From the NCBI GenBank assembly GCA_019118665.1, contig DWYM01000019.1, positions 1 to 64,000 on the forward strand: a DNA stretch of 64,000 nt, written 5' to 3'. The translations under genes and the position numbers were made by a program. The stretch comes from Candidatus Mediterraneibacter intestinipullorum. GTDB lineage: Bacteria; Bacillota; Clostridia; Lachnospirales; Lachnospiraceae. Each line of letters starts with the position of its first letter. The stretch's first letter is position 1. Shown in pieces: positions 10,219 to 20,113 of the stretch. The notes below the pieces were generated by a model. The model saw only the letters and a program-made list of their open reading frames with translations. It searched no databases and was not told the DNA's origin.

Positions 10219-10229
10219 GACAGGCGGCG
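10187..10229 (+). repeat. 22-bp tandem duplication (two 21-nt identical copies of AAGAGCTTAGGACAGGCGGCG, 1 nt apart)
   Basis: Read directly: 10187-10207 and 10209-10229; changes the C-terminus of the upstream CDS. Confidence 0.95.
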
Positions 10230-10242
10230 CGAGAAATCTGTC

Positions 10243-10272
10243 TTGACACACCCCTCTTTGCTGATGTAGAAT
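10243..10272 (+). promoter_or_regulatory. thrS promoter: TTGACA (10243-10248), 18 bp, TAGAAT (10267-10272)
   Basis: Near-consensus hexamers just upstream of the T-box leader. Confidence 0.75.
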
Positions 10273-10284
10273 AAGCGATGTAAG

Positions 10285-10550
10285 AAAAAGCGTTGATGAG
10301 GACAGTAGGCTGCGCGGTCACCTCAGAGAGAAGCCCATATGGTGGGAGGGCTTTGGTGTTCCGGCTGACTGAAGACCACCTCGGAGCGGCCTTAATACGG
10401 CACGGTGATTCCGTTATCATCACATGAATTGAGCAGGTTTTCCATGGAAAACAAGCAGGGTGGAACCGCGGGAGGAGCATCCCGTCCCTGCAGGGAGTGT
10501 TTCCGTGCGGACATAGATTCAGAGAGTAAGAGGCATTCCGGAAGGGATGT
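10285..10550 (+). ncRNA. T-box leader of thrS (candidate specifier ACC at 10375-10377)
   Basis: T-box sequence GGTGGAACCGCGG around 10459-10471, long stem I region upstream, hairpin around CCCGTCCCTGCAGGGAG; directly precedes thrS. Confidence 0.88.
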
Positions 10551-10610
10551 CTTTTCTGTTTTCTGTATAAGCGCCGGACAGACGATTGCAAGGAAAGGAA
10601 GGAAAAGAAT

Positions 10611-12536
10611 ATGAAGATCACACTGAAAGACGGATCGAGCAAAGAGTATCAGCAGCCCATGAGCGTGTATGACATCGCTCTGGATATCAGCGAGGGGCTG
10701 GCAAGGATGGCGACAGCCGGAGAGGTGGACGGCAGGGTCGTGGACTTAAGGACTGTCATTGACCGGGACTGCGAGCTGAGCATCCTGACATTTAACGATG
10801 AAAAAGGGAAAGGCTCATTCCGCCACACAGCGTCTCATATCATGGCACAGGCGGTCAAGCGCCTGTATCCGGAGACAAAACTGGCGATCGGACCGTCCGT
10901 TGCGGACGGATTCTACTATGACGTGGATCGGGAGACTCCGTTTGTCGCGGAAGATCTGGAGAAGATCGAGGCGGAGATGAAAAAGATCGTCAAAGAGAAT
11001 CTCGAGATCAAACAGTTTACCATGCCGAGAAATGAGGCGATCGAGTACTTTAAGGAGAAAAATGAGGATTATAAGGTGGAACTGATCCAGGATCTTCCGG
11101 AGGATGAGACGATCAGCTTCTATTCACAGGGCGAGTTTACGGACCTGTGCGCGGGACCTCATCTGATGACTACAAAGCCGGTGAAGGCCCTTAAGCTGAC
11201 CAGCCTTGCAGGTGCATACTGGAGAGGTGATGAGCACAATAAGATGCTCCAGAGGATCTACGGCACCGCGTTCCCGAAGAAGGCGGAACTGGAAGAGTAC
11301 CTGACGATGATCGAGGAGGCCAGGAAGCGCGATCACAGGAAGCTCGGAAGAGAGCTTGGACTGTTCATGATGCGCGAGGAGGGACCCGGATTCCCATTCT
11401 TCCTTCCCAACGGCATGGTGCTTAAGAATACGCTTCTTGATTACTGGAGAGAGATCCACCGAAGGGCCGGGTATGTGGAGATCAATACGCCGATCATGCT
11501 GAGCCGCCATCTGTGGGAGACGTCCGGCCACTGGGATCACTACAAAGAGAACATGTATACCACAGTCATTGACGAAGAGGATTTTGCCATCAAGCCGATG
11601 AACTGTCCGGGCGGTATCCTTGTATACGAGTCAGAGCCGCGCTCCTACCGTGACCTTCCCATCCGCATGGGAGAGCTGGGACTGGTGCACCGCCATGAGA
11701 AGTCCGGACAGCTTCACGGCCTGATGCGCGTGCGCTGCTTTACGCAGGATGACGCCCACATCTTTATGATGCCGGAGCAGATCAAAGAGGAGATCAAAGG
11801 CGTTGTGAAACTGATCGATGAAGTTTACAGCCTTTTCGGGTTCAAGTATCATGTGGAGCTTTCCACACGTCCTGAGGACAGCATGGGAAGCGACGAAGAC
11901 TGGAATATGGCCACGGACGCTCTCAGGAGCGCTCTTGAGGACATCGGGCTCTCTTATGTGGTAAATGAAGGAGACGGCGCGTTCTACGGACCGAAGATCG
12001 ACTTCCATCTGGAGGATTCTATCGGAAGGACATGGCAGTGCGGTACGATACAGCTTGACTTCCAGCTTCCGCTGCGGTTCAACCTTGAGTATACAGGAGC
12101 AGACGGAGAGAAGCACAGACCGATCATGATCCACAGGGTGGTATTCGGGTCTATCGAGCGTTTCATCGGGATCCTGATCGAGCACTTTGCGGGCGGATTC
12201 CCGACATGGCTTGCCCCGGTGCAGGTAGAGGTGCTTCCGATCTCTGACAAGCACATGGAGTATGGCATGAAGGTGCTTAACGTCCTGAAGGACGCAGGCA
12301 TCCGCGCTGAGATCGACACCCGCGCGGAGAAGATCGGGTACAAGATCAGAGAGGCGCAGGTGAAGAAGATCCCATATATGCTCGTTGTGGGAGCAAAGGA
12401 AGAAGAGGAGGATAAGGTCTCTGTGAGAAGCAGATTCGCAGGGGATGAAGGACAGCGCGGGCTGGATGAGTTCGTGGCGGATATCAAAGAAGAGATCGCC
12501 GGAAAGGTCAGCAGGAAGCTCGAAAAAGAGGACTGA
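10611..12536 (+). CDS. thrS: Threonyl-tRNA synthetase
   Basis: MKITLKDGSSKEY (TGS); FRHTASHIMAQAVKRLYP; RVRCFTQDDAHIF; class II motifs. Confidence 0.97.
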   Translation: MKITLKDGSSKEYQQPMSVYDIALDISEGLARMATAGEVDGRVVDLRTVIDRDCELSILTFNDEKGKGSFRHTASHIMAQAVKRLYPETKLAIGPSVADGFYYDVDRETPFVAEDLEKIEAEMKKIVKENLEIKQFTMPRNEAIEYFKEKNEDYKVELIQDLPEDETISFYSQGEFTDLCAGPHLMTTKPVKALKLTSLAGAYWRGDEHNKMLQRIYGTAFPKKAELEEYLTMIEEARKRDHRKLGRELGLFMMREEGPGFPFFLPNGMVLKNTLLDYWREIHRRAGYVEINTPIMLSRHLWETSGHWDHYKENMYTTVIDEEDFAIKPMNCPGGILVYESEPRSYRDLPIRMGELGLVHRHEKSGQLHGLMRVRCFTQDDAHIFMMPEQIKEEIKGVVKLIDEVYSLFGFKYHVELSTRPEDSMGSDEDWNMATDALRSALEDIGLSYVVNEGDGAFYGPKIDFHLEDSIGRTWQCGTIQLDFQLPLRFNLEYTGADGEKHRPIMIHRVVFGSIERFIGILIEHFAGGFPTWLAPVQVEVLPISDKHMEYGMKVLNVLKDAGIRAEIDTRAEKIGYKIREAQVKKIPYMLVVGAKEEEEDKVSVRSRFAGDEGQRGLDEFVADIKEEIAGKVSRKLEKED

Positions 12537-12556
12537 CTGATCCGGCGGGTCCGGAC

Positions 12557-13846
12557 TTACAGCAGCTGCTCAAAGGTGTCGTAAAAGGTCGGATATGACA
12601 CATCCACACATTTACTGTCCAGTATTTTTGTCTTGCCCTCAGCGACAAGCGCGGCGATACTGAAAGCCATAGCGATACGGTGGTCAAGAAGTGTGTGGAT
12701 GGACGCGCCTTTCAGGCTCCCGCCGTTGACGATCATACCGTCTGGGGTGGGAGTGGCATTGCAGCCCATTGCTTTTAAATTGTCTGTGACGGTCTCGATG
12801 CGGTCTGTCTCTTTGACTTTCAGCTCTGCCGCGTCTTTGATGACGGTCCTTCCCTCTGCCACGGCGGCCATGACAGCGATCACCGGGATCTCGTCGATAA
12901 GCGTGGGAATGATATCCCCCTCAATGGTGATGCCGTGGAGCCTGCTTGTCTTTACGAGGATGTCTGCGAGCTTTTCGCCGCCCTCAGTGCGCTCGTTGAG
13001 CAGGGTGATATCTCCGCCCATATCTTCGCATACCTTCAGGATGCCGGCGCGGGTCGGATTGATCCCCACATTCTCGATGAGGATCTCAGAATCAGGTACG
13101 ATCAGCCCGGCGGCGATAAAGTAGGCGGCGGATGAAATATCGCCCGGAACTGTGATCTTTTGTCCGTACAGTTCTCTGCATGGACGGATGCTGGCGGTTG
13201 CCTTTGTACTGTCAAGGGCATGGATCGTACGGATATCTGCTCCGAATTCCCTGAGCATCAGCTCGGTGTGGTTACGGGAGAGAGAAGGTTCTGTGACAGA
13301 AGTCTCGCCTTCCGCATATAATCCGGCGAGCAGGAGACATGATTTTACCTGGGCAGAGGCCACAGGAGAATCATAGTGGATGCCTCGCAGGCTGCCCGGA
13401 GCGATGAGAAGCGGCGCGCATCCGTTTCCGGGGATGCTGGTGATATGTGCTCCCATCTGTGTGAGCGGTTCTATGATCCTCTTCATGGGGCGGGAATTCA
13501 GGGATTCGTCTCCTGAGAGTCTGGATCCAAAGGACTGTCCCGCAAGGATGCCGGAAAGAAGGCGGGTAGTAGTGCCGCTGTTGCCCACATCCAGTATATC
13601 ATTTGGAGCGGACAGTCCGTGGAGCCCTCTGCCATGGACGATGACAGCGGAATTTTTTTCTTCTATATCGATCCCCAGCGCGCGGAAGCACCGGATAGTG
13701 GCAAGGCAGTCCGCGCCCTGGAGAAAATTGCGGATTTCTGTGGTCCCATCCGCGATAGAACCGAACATAATACATCTGTGTGAAATTGATTTATCTCCCG
13801 GGACGGAAATTCTTCCCTTCAGCCCGGTCAAACTGCATAATTCCAT
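12557..13846 (-). CDS. aroA: 3-phosphoshikimate 1-carboxyvinyltransferase (EPSP synthase)
   Basis: GRISVPGDKSISHRCIMFGSIADGTT; LDVGNSGTTTRLLSGILAG; LKVKETDRIETV; DHRIAMAFSIAAL. Confidence 0.96.
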   Translation of the reverse strand: MELCSLTGLKGRISVPGDKSISHRCIMFGSIADGTTEIRNFLQGADCLATIRCFRALGIDIEEKNSAVIVHGRGLHGLSAPNDILDVGNSGTTTRLLSGILAGQSFGSRLSGDESLNSRPMKRIIEPLTQMGAHITSIPGNGCAPLLIAPGSLRGIHYDSPVASAQVKSCLLLAGLYAEGETSVTEPSLSRNHTELMLREFGADIRTIHALDSTKATASIRPCRELYGQKITVPGDISSAAYFIAAGLIVPDSEILIENVGINPTRAGILKVCEDMGGDITLLNERTEGGEKLADILVKTSRLHGITIEGDIIPTLIDEIPVIAVMAAVAEGRTVIKDAAELKVKETDRIETVTDNLKAMGCNATPTPDGMIVNGGSLKGASIHTLLDHRIAMAFSIAALVAEGKTKILDSKCVDVSYPTFYDTFEQLL

Positions 13847-13873
13847 TTGTATATCCTCTTTCTGTGGTCTTTT

Positions 13874-14971
13874 CTACGTCTCATATACGATATAACGGTA
13901 TTTCTGGAGCAGCTCCGCGGCTTTCGCCGAAGAGCCCTCATCATAAAATTCGATCCGAAGGACTCCTTCTTCAAATTCCCTGTTATGGATGATGCCGATA
14001 TTCTTGATATTGATATTGTTGCTTGCCAGGATCGTGGCGATCGTGGCGATCCCTCCGGCTTCGTCGATGATGTCGCAGTAGACGGCGAACTGTTTCTTGA
14101 TCGGACCGGCGGAGCTGTTAGGCATGGAATCCCTGTAATCCCTGGATGATTCAAAAAGGGAATAGAGAGCGTTTTCATCGCCCGAGTCAACGGCTTTTTT
14201 TGTCTGTTCAAGGGTTTTGATATATTCTCCGAGGATCCGGGAGATATTGCTGCCGTTTTTCAGACAGATCTGCTGCCACATGATGGGAGAGGAAGAGGCT
14301 ATCCTCGTGATATCTTTGAATCCTCCCGCGGCAAGAGCTTTCATCAGTTCATCCTTGGTGTCCGTGTCGCGCACAAAGTTGACCAGGGAGGAAGCGATGA
14401 TATGGGGGAGATGGCTGATCGTTCCCATTATAAGGTCATGCTCTTTGTAGTCCAGTATGACCGGGATGGCTTTCAGAGAAGAAACAAAATTGCGGTAAGA
14501 CTCGACTTTTTCTCCGGAAACCTTGGCGGAAGGCGTCAGGATATAATAGGAGTTCTCGACCAGGTGCGCTTTGGAATTGATAAAGCCGCTTTTTTCTGAT
14601 CCCGCCATGGGGTGTCCCCCGATAAAACATTCCTCCAGGCCGAGCGCGATGACTTCCTCGTGGATAGAAGTCTTTACGCTCCCAACATCTGTGAGGATGC
14701 AGTTGTCTCCTATAAGCTCCTTCAGCTGTGAGAGATAAGCGGTATTGCATGAAACAGGAGCGCATAGGAAAATATAGCTGCATCCCCTGAAATTGTCATC
14801 AATAGATGAGCATGCGGTGTCAATGATCCCCTCCTGCACGGCAAGGGCGAGAGTCTCCCGGCTTTTGTCGTATGCGATGAGTTCATGGTCCGGATAGTAT
14901 TTTCGGATCGCTTTGGCGATAGAACCGCCGATCAGTCCCAGTCCGATAAAACCTGATTTTGATGCTGCCAT
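13874..14971 (-). CDS. tyrA: Prephenate dehydrogenase (C-terminal ACT domain)
   Basis: GFIGLGLIGGSIAKAIRKYYP; ECFIGGHPMAGSEKSGF; C-terminal ACT-like DEAGGIATIATILASNNINIKNIGI. Confidence 0.92.
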   Translation of the reverse strand: MAASKSGFIGLGLIGGSIAKAIRKYYPDHELIAYDKSRETLALAVQEGIIDTACSSIDDNFRGCSYIFLCAPVSCNTAYLSQLKELIGDNCILTDVGSVKTSIHEEVIALGLEECFIGGHPMAGSEKSGFINSKAHLVENSYYILTPSAKVSGEKVESYRNFVSSLKAIPVILDYKEHDLIMGTISHLPHIIASSLVNFVRDTDTKDELMKALAAGGFKDITRIASSSPIMWQQICLKNGSNISRILGEYIKTLEQTKKAVDSGDENALYSLFESSRDYRDSMPNSSAGPIKKQFAVYCDIIDEAGGIATIATILASNNINIKNIGIIHNREFEEGVLRIEFYDEGSSAKAAELLQKYRYIVYET

Positions 14972-15200
14972 ATATAAGCCGTCCTTTCTGATTTATTACA
15001 GTTTGCAAGTCTTTTTTTGAAGTGCGTCTGTACGGAAATTATTTCTGCATTAACACAGAGACATTTTAGCACGTTGCATTATAAAAGTAAACGGCAGAAT
15101 GCCTTTTCCTGAATTGTCAGACAGGACAGGCTGTTTCCATGGGGCTGTTTTTTGACGGTTAGGGGATTCATAAGGAGTATGTGAAAATTACATAAAATAG

Positions 15201-15229
15201 TTGAAATTTGTGAGAAATTTTAGTACAAT
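15201..15229 (+). promoter_or_regulatory. Promoter TTGAAA-N17-TACAAT upstream of the EF-G paralogue
   Basis: TTGAAA 15201-15206, TACAAT 15224-15229. Confidence 0.65.
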
Positions 15230-15299
15230 ATACCCATGATAAGCATGAGATGATATTATTGGATCGTGCATATTAACTACATATCAAGGAGGCAGCAGC

Positions 15300-17375
15300 A
15301 TGAAGGTTTACAGAACGGACGAAATCAGGAACGTGGTATTGCTTGGACATGGAGGGAGCGGAAAGACAAGTCTTGTGGAGGCAATGCTGTATGTATCGGG
15401 CGCCACGAACCGCATGGGCAAAGTCACAGAATCCAGCACAGTCAGTGATTTTGATAAAGAGGAGCAGAAACGTGGATTTTCTATCAGCACAAGCCTGATC
15501 CCGATCGAGTGGGAGAAAGCGAAGATCAATATCCTCGACACTCCCGGATATTTTGATTTTGTAGGCGAGGTGGAAGAGGCAGTGAGCGCGGCAGACGCGG
15601 CAGTCATCGTCGTGTCCGGAAAAGCAGGCGTGCAGGTCGGGACCGAGAAGGCGTGGGAGCTGTGCGACAAGTATAATCTTCCGCGGATGGTCTATGTGAC
15701 GGAGATGGATGTGGATGATGCAAGTTTCCGACAGGTTGTGGAGGATCTGACAGGGAGATACGGAAAAAAGATCGCACCCCATTTCCAGCCTATCCGCGAG
15801 AATGAGAAGCTGGTCGGATATATCAACGTTATTAAGAATGCAGGGCGCAGATATACAGGGATTGGCCAGAGAGAAGAGTGCGAGATCCCGGATTACTGCA
15901 AACCGAACCTCCAGCTCCTGAGAGATTCCCTTATGGAAGCTGTGGCCGAGACAAGTGAAGAGTTTATGGAGCGCTATTTCAACGGAGAGGAATTCTCCAT
16001 CGAAGAGATCAGGGCGGCCATGCGTACGGAAGTGATGGACGGCGATATCGTTCCGGTCGCAATGGGCTCCAACGTCCAGGCGCAGGGTGTTGCGAATCTT
16101 CTGTCAGATATCGTGAGATTTTTCCCGAGCCCGGACAAGAGGACCTGCGCGGGCATCAACCGCAGGACGAACGACATCTTTGAAGCGAATTATGATTTCT
16201 CCAAGGCTAAGACAGCTTATGTGTTCAAGACGATGGTAGATCCGTTTATTGGAAAGTATTCCTTTGTAAAGGTGTGCTCTGGCGTGCTGAAAGGAGACGA
16301 CATCCTTTTTAACGCAGACACAGAAGCGGAAGAGAAACCGGGCAAGCTGTACACGATGTGCGGCAACAAGCCTTCGGAAGTGACCGAGCTGTTCGCGGGA
16401 GATATCGGCGCTATCGCGAAGCTCACAAACACACGCACAGGAGACACTCTCTCAACAAAGATAACACCGGTATCCTATGCGAAGACAGATTACTCTGTGC
16501 CGTACACCTATATGAGATACCGTGTGAAGAACAAAGGGGATGAGGATAAGGTATCACAGGCGCTGGCGAGGATGACAGCGGAGGATGTTACCCTGAAAGC
16601 GGTAAATGACAGTGAGAACCGCCAGACGCTGCTCTACGGAATGGGAGACCAGCATCTGGAGATCGCGGCGAGCAAGCTGGCTGCGAGATATAAGGTCGAG
16701 ATCATCCTGGAGACTCCGAAGGTGGCGTTCCGCGAGACGATCCGGAAGAATTCAGATGTGGATATGAAATACAAGAAACAGACCGGAGGGCATGGTCAGT
16801 ACGGCCATGTCAAGATGAAATTCGAGCCGTCCCACGATCTGGACACACCGTTTATCTTTGAGGAATGTGTAGTCGGAGGAGCGGTTCCGAAGAACTATTT
16901 CCCGGCAGTTGAAAAGGGGCTTCAGGAATCTGTGGCGAAAGGACCTCTTGCCGGCTATCCGGTAGTCGGAGTGAAAGCGATCCTCTACGATGGCTCTTAT
17001 CATCCGGTGGACTCTTCAGAAATGGCGTTCAAGACGGCGACCAGCCAGGCGTTTAAGAAAGGGTTCATGGAGGCGTCGCCTGTCCTGCTCGAACCGATCG
17101 CTTCCATAAAGGTCACTGTTCCGGATGATTTTACCGGGGATGTGATGGGCGACTTGAATAAACGGCGTGGAAGAGTGCTCGGAATGACCCCGATCGGCGG
17201 AGGGAAACAGGTGATCGAGGCGGATATCCCGATGACAGGCCTGTTCGGTTACTGCACAGTGCTCCGTTCCATGACAGGGGGCCGGGGAACTTATGAATAT
17301 GAGTTCGCAAGATATGAGCAGGCTCCGTCTGATGTGCAGGAGAAAGAGATCGCTGCGCGTGCCGCGGAAGAATAA
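15300..17375 (+). CDS. EF-G family GTPase paralogue (FusA2-like)
   Basis: GHGGSGKTSLVEAMLY; LDTPGYFDFVGEV; GGHGQYGHVKMKFEP; VVGGAVPKNYFPAVEKG; GYCTVLRSMTGGRGTYEYEF. Confidence 0.9.
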   Translation: MKVYRTDEIRNVVLLGHGGSGKTSLVEAMLYVSGATNRMGKVTESSTVSDFDKEEQKRGFSISTSLIPIEWEKAKINILDTPGYFDFVGEVEEAVSAADAAVIVVSGKAGVQVGTEKAWELCDKYNLPRMVYVTEMDVDDASFRQVVEDLTGRYGKKIAPHFQPIRENEKLVGYINVIKNAGRRYTGIGQREECEIPDYCKPNLQLLRDSLMEAVAETSEEFMERYFNGEEFSIEEIRAAMRTEVMDGDIVPVAMGSNVQAQGVANLLSDIVRFFPSPDKRTCAGINRRTNDIFEANYDFSKAKTAYVFKTMVDPFIGKYSFVKVCSGVLKGDDILFNADTEAEEKPGKLYTMCGNKPSEVTELFAGDIGAIAKLTNTRTGDTLSTKITPVSYAKTDYSVPYTYMRYRVKNKGDEDKVSQALARMTAEDVTLKAVNDSENRQTLLYGMGDQHLEIAASKLAARYKVEIILETPKVAFRETIRKNSDVDMKYKKQTGGHGQYGHVKMKFEPSHDLDTPFIFEECVVGGAVPKNYFPAVEKGLQESVAKGPLAGYPVVGVKAILYDGSYHPVDSSEMAFKTATSQAFKKGFMEASPVLLEPIASIKVTVPDDFTGDVMGDLNKRRGRVLGMTPIGGGKQVIEADIPMTGLFGYCTVLRSMTGGRGTYEYEFARYEQAPSDVQEKEIAARAAEE

Positions 17376-17451
17376 CTGAGAAGAATAGCCGATAAGATAA
17401 AAATCTGCAACAGGAATGAGCGGCGGCGGACAACCGCCGGCTGAGGAGGGA

Positions 17452-17492
17452 AGCCCCGGGAGGATGCGTTTCAGCATCTTCCCGGGGTTTCC
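17452..17492 (+). terminator. Rho-independent terminator after the EF-G paralogue
   Basis: CCCCGGGAGGATGC-gtttca-GCATCTTCCCGGGG followed by TTT. Confidence 0.8.
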
Positions 17493-17637
17493 TGGCTTTT
17501 GCCGCAGTCCTTGTATTCCATGAATAAAAATGCTATAATTGCCCTATTATTTTAAGAGACAGCAGGTATCCCGCACACCGGAATGACCTCAGCGCTGGAT
17601 GGGGGCAGACAGAATGCGGGGAAAGGGGAAAAGAATG

Positions 17638-19254
17638 AAAAGGATAAAGATGAAATTACTGATCGCATTGCTGATCATAGCCGCACTGGGCATCTATTAC
17701 TATGTGGCGCTCCCGCCGCTCAATATCCATTCCAATGAATTTTGGGTATTTCTGATCGTGCTGGGCATCCTGGCGGTGCTCGCGTTTGTAAAAAAGAGGA
17801 ACCTGAGCAGATATGAGCTGAAGGGATCAAAGGGGCTGAAGGCTATCCTGGGGATCGTCGGCCTGATCGTGGTCGTGTATCTGGCAGGGTCGCTCTTGTC
17901 ATCGCCCATTATAAATGCGAAGAAATACCAGCAGTTGATGACCGTGGAGACCGGCGAATTCGCGAAAGATATCGAGGAGCTGTCCTTTGACCAGATACCG
18001 CTTCTCGATAAAGACTCCGCGGAGCTGCTGGGCGACAGGAAGATGGGCAGCATGGTCGACATGGTGTCGCAGTTCGAGGTGGATGAGCTGTATTCACAGA
18101 TCAATTTCCAGGACCGTCCGGTGCGTGTGTCTCCGCTGAAATATGCCAGCCTGATCAAGTGGTTTACGAATCAGGGGGAAGGCATTCCCGCGTATATCAA
18201 GATCGATATGGCCACGCAGAATACGGAGCTCGTCAAGCTGGACGAAGGGATGAAATATACGACAAGCGATCATTTTAACCGGAACATCTACCGTCACCTG
18301 CGGTTTAGATATCCGATCTACATTTTTAATAATCTGAGCTTTGAGATTGACGAGGAAGGAGTCCCTTACTGGATCTGTCCTGTGAAGCAGTTCAACATCG
18401 GTCTGTTCGGCGGTGAAACGATCGGGCGTGTCGTGCTCTGCAACGCCATTACCGGAGAGACGGAGGATTATGCGATCGAGGACGCGCCTCAGTGGATCGA
18501 CAGGGCGTACTCCGCGGACCTGCTCGTGGAGCTGTACGACTATCACGGCACTTTGAAGCATGGATTTCTCAACAGTGTCCTGGGACAGAAAGACTGTCTG
18601 CGCACAACAGACGGATATAACTATCTTGCCATCAATGACGATGTGTGGGTCTACACAGGCGTCACGTCGATCACAGGGGACCAGTCTAACGTCGGATTTG
18701 TGCTGATGAACCAGAGGACGATGGAAACAAGGTTTTATGAGGTGGAAGGAGCGACAGAAGCATCGGCTATGTCATCCGCGGAAGGACAGGTGCAGAACCT
18801 TCACTACACGGCTACATTTCCGCTGCTCCTGAATATTTCCGGCGAACCGACGTATTTTATCGCTTTAAAGGACGACGCAGGACTGGTGAAGAAATACGCC
18901 ATGGTAAACGTTCAGAAATACCAGATCGTGGCGATCGGGGATACAGTGAGTGAATGCGAGGAGAACTATACGACGCTGATGTATGAGAATGGGATCAAGC
19001 AGACGCCTGAGGACACAAGGGATGTAAAGAGCCTGACCGCGAGGATCACAAAGATCGCCCAGGGCGTTGTGGACGGAAACTCCCATTATTATATCATGCT
19101 GGAGGGCTCGGATGGGATCTTCGACATACCGGTCGTGGATTTTATCGATATTATCCGATATAACGTTGGAGATGAGGTCACTGTCGAATATAAGGAGGGA
19201 GACCGGAGCAATACAGTGCTGTCCCTGAACGGAGCCGGGAAAGCATCGGAATGA
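17638..19254 (+). CDS. Membrane-anchored protein of unknown function (~540 aa)
   Basis: N-terminal hydrophobic segments (LLIALLIIAALGIYYYVALPPL; FWVFLIVLGILAVLAF; ILGIVGLIVVVYLAGSLL) then a large soluble domain. Start at ATG 17638. Confidence 0.75.
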   Translation, partial: KRIKMKLLIALLIIAALGIYYYVALPPLNIHSNEFWVFLIVLGILAVLAFVKKRNLSRYELKGSKGLKAILGIVGLIVVVYLAGSLLSSPIINAKKYQQLMTVETGEFAKDIEELSFDQIPLLDKDSAELLGDRKMGSMVDMVSQFEVDELYSQINFQDRPVRVSPLKYASLIKWFTNQGEGIPAYIKIDMATQNTELVKLDEGMKYTTSDHFNRNIYRHLRFRYPIYIFNNLSFEIDEEGVPYWICPVKQFNIGLFGGETIGRVVLCNAITGETEDYAIEDAPQWIDRAYSADLLVELYDYHGTLKHGFLNSVLGQKDCLRTTDGYNYLAINDDVWVYTGVTSITGDQSNVGFVLMNQRTMETRFYEVEGATEASAMSSAEGQVQNLHYTATFPLLLNISGEPTYFIALKDDAGLVKKYAMVNVQKYQIVAIGDTVSECEENYTTLMYENGIKQTPEDTRDVKSLTARITKIAQGVVDGNSHYYIMLEGSDGIFDIPVVDFIDIIRYNVGDEVTVEYKEGDRSNTVLSLNGAGKASE

Positions 19255-19310
19255 TGACCTGATCCCCATGATAATTGTTCCGAAAGCGCTCCGAAAGACA
19301 TAAGAAAAAG

Positions 19311-19358
19311 AGAGAGCCGCAGGATCATCGAAACGAATGATCCTGCGGGCTCTCTTTT
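19311..19358 (+). terminator. Strong rho-independent terminator
   Basis: AGAGAGCC-GCAGGATCAT-cgaaacga-ATGATCCTGC-GGGCTCTCTTTTT. Confidence 0.85.
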
Positions 19359-19398
19359 TATGTGCAAGCCTATCTGTACAAGGTTTATTTTCCCCGGG

Positions 19399-19821
19399 TC
19401 AGCATATGATATTGCAGTCATGGGAATCTATGCCGGGAATATCTTTTTTCTCCGCGCTTACGCTGAGATAGAAATCTATGTTGTTTTCAATAGAGATCCT
19501 GTTCAGTTTCTGAAGGAAAGCCGAGAGGCTTTCAAGAGTGATATTTGCCTGTTTTAATACGCTGTCGATAAAGATGGCTTCGATGTCATGATTGCCGGCT
19601 GCCATGCCGTAAAGAAAACCTACGAATTCTTCAAGAGTAAGGATATCTGGATAATCTGCCATACGGATCACACGGATATTGAAATCCACTGTGCATGTAT
19701 CCTTAGGGCTTTTTTTGATTAATACTACATTTCCGTTGGATGTCTTGACCTTATCGTTTGCAAGGTCGATCATTTTCTGTGTTTTTCCGCTGCCTCTTGG
19801 GCCTGTCACTAAATTTACCAT
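19399..19821 (-). CDS. Small P-loop NTPase of unknown role
   Basis: MVNLVTGPRGSGKTQKMIDLANDKV (Walker A); EAIFIDSVLKQ. Confidence 0.7.
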   Translation of the reverse strand: MVNLVTGPRGSGKTQKMIDLANDKVKTSNGNVVLIKKSPKDTCTVDFNIRVIRMADYPDILTLEEFVGFLYGMAAGNHDIEAIFIDSVLKQANITLESLSAFLQKLNRISIENNIDFYLSVSAEKKDIPGIDSHDCNIIC

Positions 19822-20044
19822 GGCGAATCTCTCCTTTATGTAAGTATTGTTTGAGACTTTCACCTCTCAAATATGTTAAACCCATTATACACCATATTTA
19901 TGTGTGGAACAACTAAAAAAATGATAAAAAATTAAAAATTTTTGAGCAATCTGCCCATAACAACCGTGGGACAGAGAAATACTGTATCTGAATAATGATT
20001 TTTAAACGAAAGGAAGTTAATGAGAAATGTTCTCAAAAACCCTA

Positions 20045-20097
20045 TTGAAAAGAATTGGCGGATATGGTACTATTTTAGCAATTGAAAATAATTCTCA
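20045..20097 (+). promoter_or_regulatory. Promoter TTGAAA-N17-TACTAT plus Fur-box-like TGAAAATAATTCTCA (20083-20097)
   Basis: Box matches TGATAATNATTATCA at 12 of 14 fixed positions, 9 nt after the -10. Confidence 0.6.
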
Positions 20098-20113
20098 AAA
20101 ACCTGGAGGAATC

